The position numbers were made by a program, and so were the translations under genes. Of a DNA stretch of 26,604 nt, positions 24,095 to 26,604 are shown one piece after another. Every line of letters starts with the position of its first letter. The first letter of the stretch is position 1. The notes beneath the pieces are model-generated. The model was not told where the DNA came from and did no database searches. It worked only from the letters and a program-made list of their open reading frames with translations. The DNA lies in the NCBI GenBank assembly GCA_964450305.1, contig CAYVFB010000041.1:1-26604 (forward strand), read 5' to 3'. This DNA comes from JAAYJG01 sp964450305. Lineage in GTDB: Bacteria; Bacillota; Clostridia; DSM-8532.

Positions 24095-24454
24095 GTGGAG
24101 ATTAGAAGAGGAGATATCTTCTATGCGGATTTGAGCCCGGTAATCGGATCCGAACAGGGCGGCATCAGACCGGTTCTGGTGATACAAAATGACGTGGGAA
24201 ACCGTTACAGCCCCACCATCATTGTCTCGGCCATCACATCGAGGCTGAGCAAGGCAAAGCTGCCGACCCATATTGAAATCCCCGGTGAACTGTATGGGCT
24301 GAACAAGGACTCCGTCATCCTTCTTGAACAGGTCAGAACCATTGATAAAAGAAGGCTGCGTGAGAAAACAGGCCATTTGGATGAAGTATTGATGATAAAA
24401 GTAAACGATGCGCTGAGCACAAGCTTTGGGCTGGAGACCAGATATATTCAATAA
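24095..24454 (+). CDS. mazF: EndoA/MazF-type mRNA interferase
   Basis: This 119-residue ribonuclease belongs to the PemK/MazF toxin family, whose Bacillus member EndoA cleaves RNA at UACAU. The residues used by Bacillus MazF are all present at the same numbers: Arg25 in GGIRPVLVIQND, Thr48 in AITS and Gln79 in LEQVRT. The length matches EndoA closely, so the enzyme should be active; the target sequence cannot be derived. It starts with GTG, with GAGGAG ten bases upstream. The nearest upstream gene is alr, as in Bacillus, but the usual antitoxin gene is missing from the gap. Confidence 0.95.
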   Translation: MEIRRGDIFYADLSPVIGSEQGGIRPVLVIQNDVGNRYSPTIIVSAITSRLSKAKLPTHIEIPGELYGLNKDSVILLEQVRTIDKRRLREKTGHLDEVLMIKVNDALSTSFGLETRYIQ

Positions 24455-24578
24455 CAAATACATATATGCCGTTTCTACAGGGAAACACCGGCAATCAGCA
24501 AGCGGCAGGGAATTTGGTTTGCAGGCAGAAAGCCGGACAAGCTTTTAGATGAATCAGGTGATAGGGGGTTTACTAAGG

Positions 24579-25199
24579 ATGAAAAAAAGAAGGCTGTTAT
24601 TTCTGACGATCACACTGGTGGCGGCTATCGGGGCGATTACTGCTGCACAGGCTGCATCACAGGCGCAACCGGGCAGTGAGTTTGATCCCCTGGTTACCAA
24701 AAGCTATGTGGATGAACAAATTCTGTTGCTGACACAAAAAATCGGCAGCGGAACAGTACCCGCCACTCCGTCCGGGGGCACACCCTCCGGTGGAACCGTG
24801 GACCAGCAGGTGATCAATAATCTGAGAACGGATATATCCGATTTGATTAACCTGACCATCCAGGCGGTCACAAGAATTCAGGAGCTGGAAAAGCGGAATC
24901 TGGAGCTGGTTCAAAAGGTGGAGGAACTACAGGCGGGCTTCGTGGTGGTTGAGGCAAACAAAGGCCAGAGAATTATGCTGGGTTCGGGTGCCGAGGTGCT
25001 GGTGCGCAGCGGTCAAACCAAAGCTATCCAGGGGGAACTGGGCGGTCTTGCGGATGCAACGGCTGCGGCGGACCTGTCCGAGGGTGCGCTGATCACAAAC
25101 CAGCATTTGCTCATTTCCTCCCGCAACGACGGAAGAGGAATTCACGTAACCTCCGATAAGGCATTTATGCTGATTAGGGGAAGCTATACCATCGAATAA
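24579..25199 (+). CDS. small exported protein with coiled-coil segment
   Basis: I start at the ATG at 24579, preceded by AGGGGG and AAGG; an ATG at 24549 has no ribosome binding site and would bury the signal peptide. The 206-residue product has a clear Sec signal (KKRR, then a hydrophobic stretch to about 24) with a likely cut after AQA (residue 25). Mature features are DPLVTKSYVDEQI (37-49), a Gly/Pro/Thr-rich linker (57-73), a coiled-coil-like helix (about 78-118), and a C-terminal part rich in Gly and beta-prone residues. I recognise no family. It ends 10 bp before the FAD oxidoreductase gene, so the two are likely cotranscribed and may act together at the cell surface. Confidence 0.8.
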   Translation: MKKRRLLFLTITLVAAIGAITAAQAASQAQPGSEFDPLVTKSYVDEQILLLTQKIGSGTVPATPSGGTPSGGTVDQQVINNLRTDISDLINLTIQAVTRIQELEKRNLELVQKVEELQAGFVVVEANKGQRIMLGSGAEVLVRSGQTKAIQGELGGLADATAAADLSEGALITNQHLLISSRNDGRGIHVTSDKAFMLIRGSYTIE

Positions 25200-25209
25200 G
25201 GGATGTAAT

Positions 25210-26604
25210 ATGAAAAAGGGAAACTTAACCCGGAATGTTGTGATCGTGGTGCTGTTTTTCTTAACCTTCTGGTTTGGAATCCGTCCCATCATTACCGGGG
25301 AAGAATTTGAAAGAAAAACAAGGAAGGCAGTCGGCCCTGCGGGAAAAAACCAATACGCTCTGGTGGTTTATGGAACTGAACCCGAGGGGGTGGCCGCTGC
25401 CCTTTCAGCCTCACGTATGGGTCTTAAGACCCTGCTTGTCACCGAGGATCTGGATCCGGGCGGTATCATCAAATCCGCGCTGCTGACATATACATCCCCG
25501 GATTATGCCATCATCAACGGGGATAAGAAAAGGCTGACAAACGGCATATATACCGAGTTTTTTGGTGAAACCGGCAGTAATTTCTCCATTGAAGACTACA
25601 TATCCACCGCTAAAAAGAAACTGCAAAGAGAGCCCAACCTGAAGGTCATTTACGACGCCGGAATTCTGTCAGTACAGATGAATGATAATCTTTTGGAAGG
25701 AGTTAACATCTACGGAGATGGCGAAACCCAGTATGTTGAAGCGTCCGTGTTTATCGATGCGACAGACGACGGAACCCTGCTTTCGCTTTGCAATGTGCCC
25801 TGTTTTCAAGGATCCGGCGATATTAACGTACCCGATTCCTATATGCCGGTGGAATACAATTTCATCATTTCAGACGTCAACTGGCAGGATATCGAAAGCA
25901 TCCGAAAGGGAAGACAGATCATGGATGATTTCCAATCGGTGCTGAAGCAATATCAGAAAAACAGCCCTAAAATCAGAATTTCCAATCTGAAGTTTATCGG
26001 TCAACCCGGAGATGATATCGTGATCAGCGGTATTCGGATGCATGGTGTCAATGTGAATGACCCTGAAAAGATGGAAGTGGATTTTAACGCCGCATTGAAG
26101 GAAGCACAAATGCTGACGGTGTTTTTACAGGTGGTATTTGTTCCCTTCGAGAACTGCACCTTCCGCACAGGCCCATCCCAGTTCTATATCCCGGAAAACC
26201 GGCATTATGAAGGGCGCTATCGGCTGAAGGTGGAAGATATTCTGGAGAACAGAGATTTCCCCGACAAGGTCGTGATGGCCTCTGCCCCGGTGGATGCTGA
26301 AAAATTTGTCAGCGCCCAGATGTCCGAGGAGTATTCCTATATCATGGGCAACCCGACCGTCTATTCCATTCCGCTGGGCTGTTTCATCTCAAAAAATCTG
26401 GATAACCTGCTGATGGTGGGGAAAAAGGCCTCCTTTTCATCCCTTGCATCCACAAGCGCCGGCAGGATGTCAGTGAATATCACCGCAGGAGAAGCCATGG
26501 GGGTTACCGCAGTCTGGTGTTATCTGAACGATATGACCCCTGCCGAGCTGATGAAGGCACCCGAACAGGACATGAAGGAATACCAGGGTCTTTTAAAACG
26601 GGCG
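25210..26604 (+). CDS. membrane-anchored FAD-dependent oxidoreductase, truncated by window edge
   Basis: I translated this frame by hand; it runs 465 codons to the right edge with no stop. The ATG follows AAGGGATG. A hydrophobic segment at about 9-24, after a short basic N-terminus, should anchor or export the protein. The dinucleotide-binding fold starts at about 48 (YALVVYGTEPEGVAAALSAS); its glycine motif is the G-T-x-x-x-G variant of the FAD_oxidored family (PF12831). The ATDDGTL block (about 183-189) and the late NLLMVGKKASFSSLAS and AGEAMGVTA stretches (near 395-440) match the FAD-contact regions of that family. The substrate is unknown. An extracytoplasmic flavoprotein of this fold is unusual; the upstream exported protein is a likely partner. 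Confidence 0.87.
   Translation, partial: MKKGNLTRNVVIVVLFFLTFWFGIRPIITGEEFERKTRKAVGPAGKNQYALVVYGTEPEGVAAALSASRMGLKTLLVTEDLDPGGIIKSALLTYTSPDYAIINGDKKRLTNGIYTEFFGETGSNFSIEDYISTAKKKLQREPNLKVIYDAGILSVQMNDNLLEGVNIYGDGETQYVEASVFIDATDDGTLLSLCNVPCFQGSGDINVPDSYMPVEYNFIISDVNWQDIESIRKGRQIMDDFQSVLKQYQKNSPKIRISNLKFIGQPGDDIVISGIRMHGVNVNDPEKMEVDFNAALKEAQMLTVFLQVVFVPFENCTFRTGPSQFYIPENRHYEGRYRLKVEDILENRDFPDKVVMASAPVDAEKFVSAQMSEEYSYIMGNPTVYSIPLGCFISKNLDNLLMVGKKASFSSLASTSAGRMSVNITAGEAMGVTAVWCYLNDMTPAELMKAPEQDMKEYQGLLKRA

Overview
The window looks like part of the chromosome of an anaerobic, moderate-GC Firmicute, most likely of the class Clostridia. The clues are strong AGGAGG-type ribosome binding sites, sigma-A promoters with TTGACA/TATAAT boxes, a rubredoxin-like protein, a VanW/G5 envelope protein, a nickel-pincer LarA homologue, and the Firmicute order nnr-alr-mazF. 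This placement is inference from gene content; there is no rRNA or tRNA gene to confirm it.

Layout. (1) 1-1144, minus strand: an AT-rich cassette of a TetR-family repressor and an AAC(6')-like GNAT acetyltransferase that runs off the left edge, with a consensus promoter and a palindromic operator candidate. (2) 1355-4961, plus: a two-gene ABC exporter followed by an exported DUF4097 beta-helix protein. (3) 5584-9576, plus: a PfkB sugar kinase, 6-phosphogluconate dehydrogenase and a LarA-family protein, which I read as a possible sugar-acid catabolic module. (4) 9943-16272, plus: a complete oligopeptide ABC importer (two permeases, two ATPases, a lipoprotein binding protein) behind a perfect sigma-A promoter and a structured leader of about 230 nt. 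(5) 16676-19893, minus: an RluA-type pseudouridine synthase, a rubredoxin-like protein and a VanW/G5 protein, with unusual repeats in the gaps. (6) 20279-24454, plus: a coiled-coil protein, the bifunctional NAD(P)H-hydrate repair enzyme, alanine racemase and an EndoA/MazF mRNA interferase with no antitoxin gene beside it. (7) 24579 to the right edge, plus: a small exported protein and a membrane-anchored FAD-dependent oxidoreductase that continues beyond the window.

The observations I find most worth following are the LarA/sugar kinase/Gnd combination, the apparently solitary mazF with its own promoter and operator-like palindrome, the opp leader with a terminator-like hairpin, and the palindromic element at 18188-18287 whose end sequence recurs at 16643-16665. 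I saw no CRISPR array, complete insertion sequence, prophage or RNA gene. Most proteins are standard clostridial families; the novelty, if any, lies in combinations and non-coding structure.
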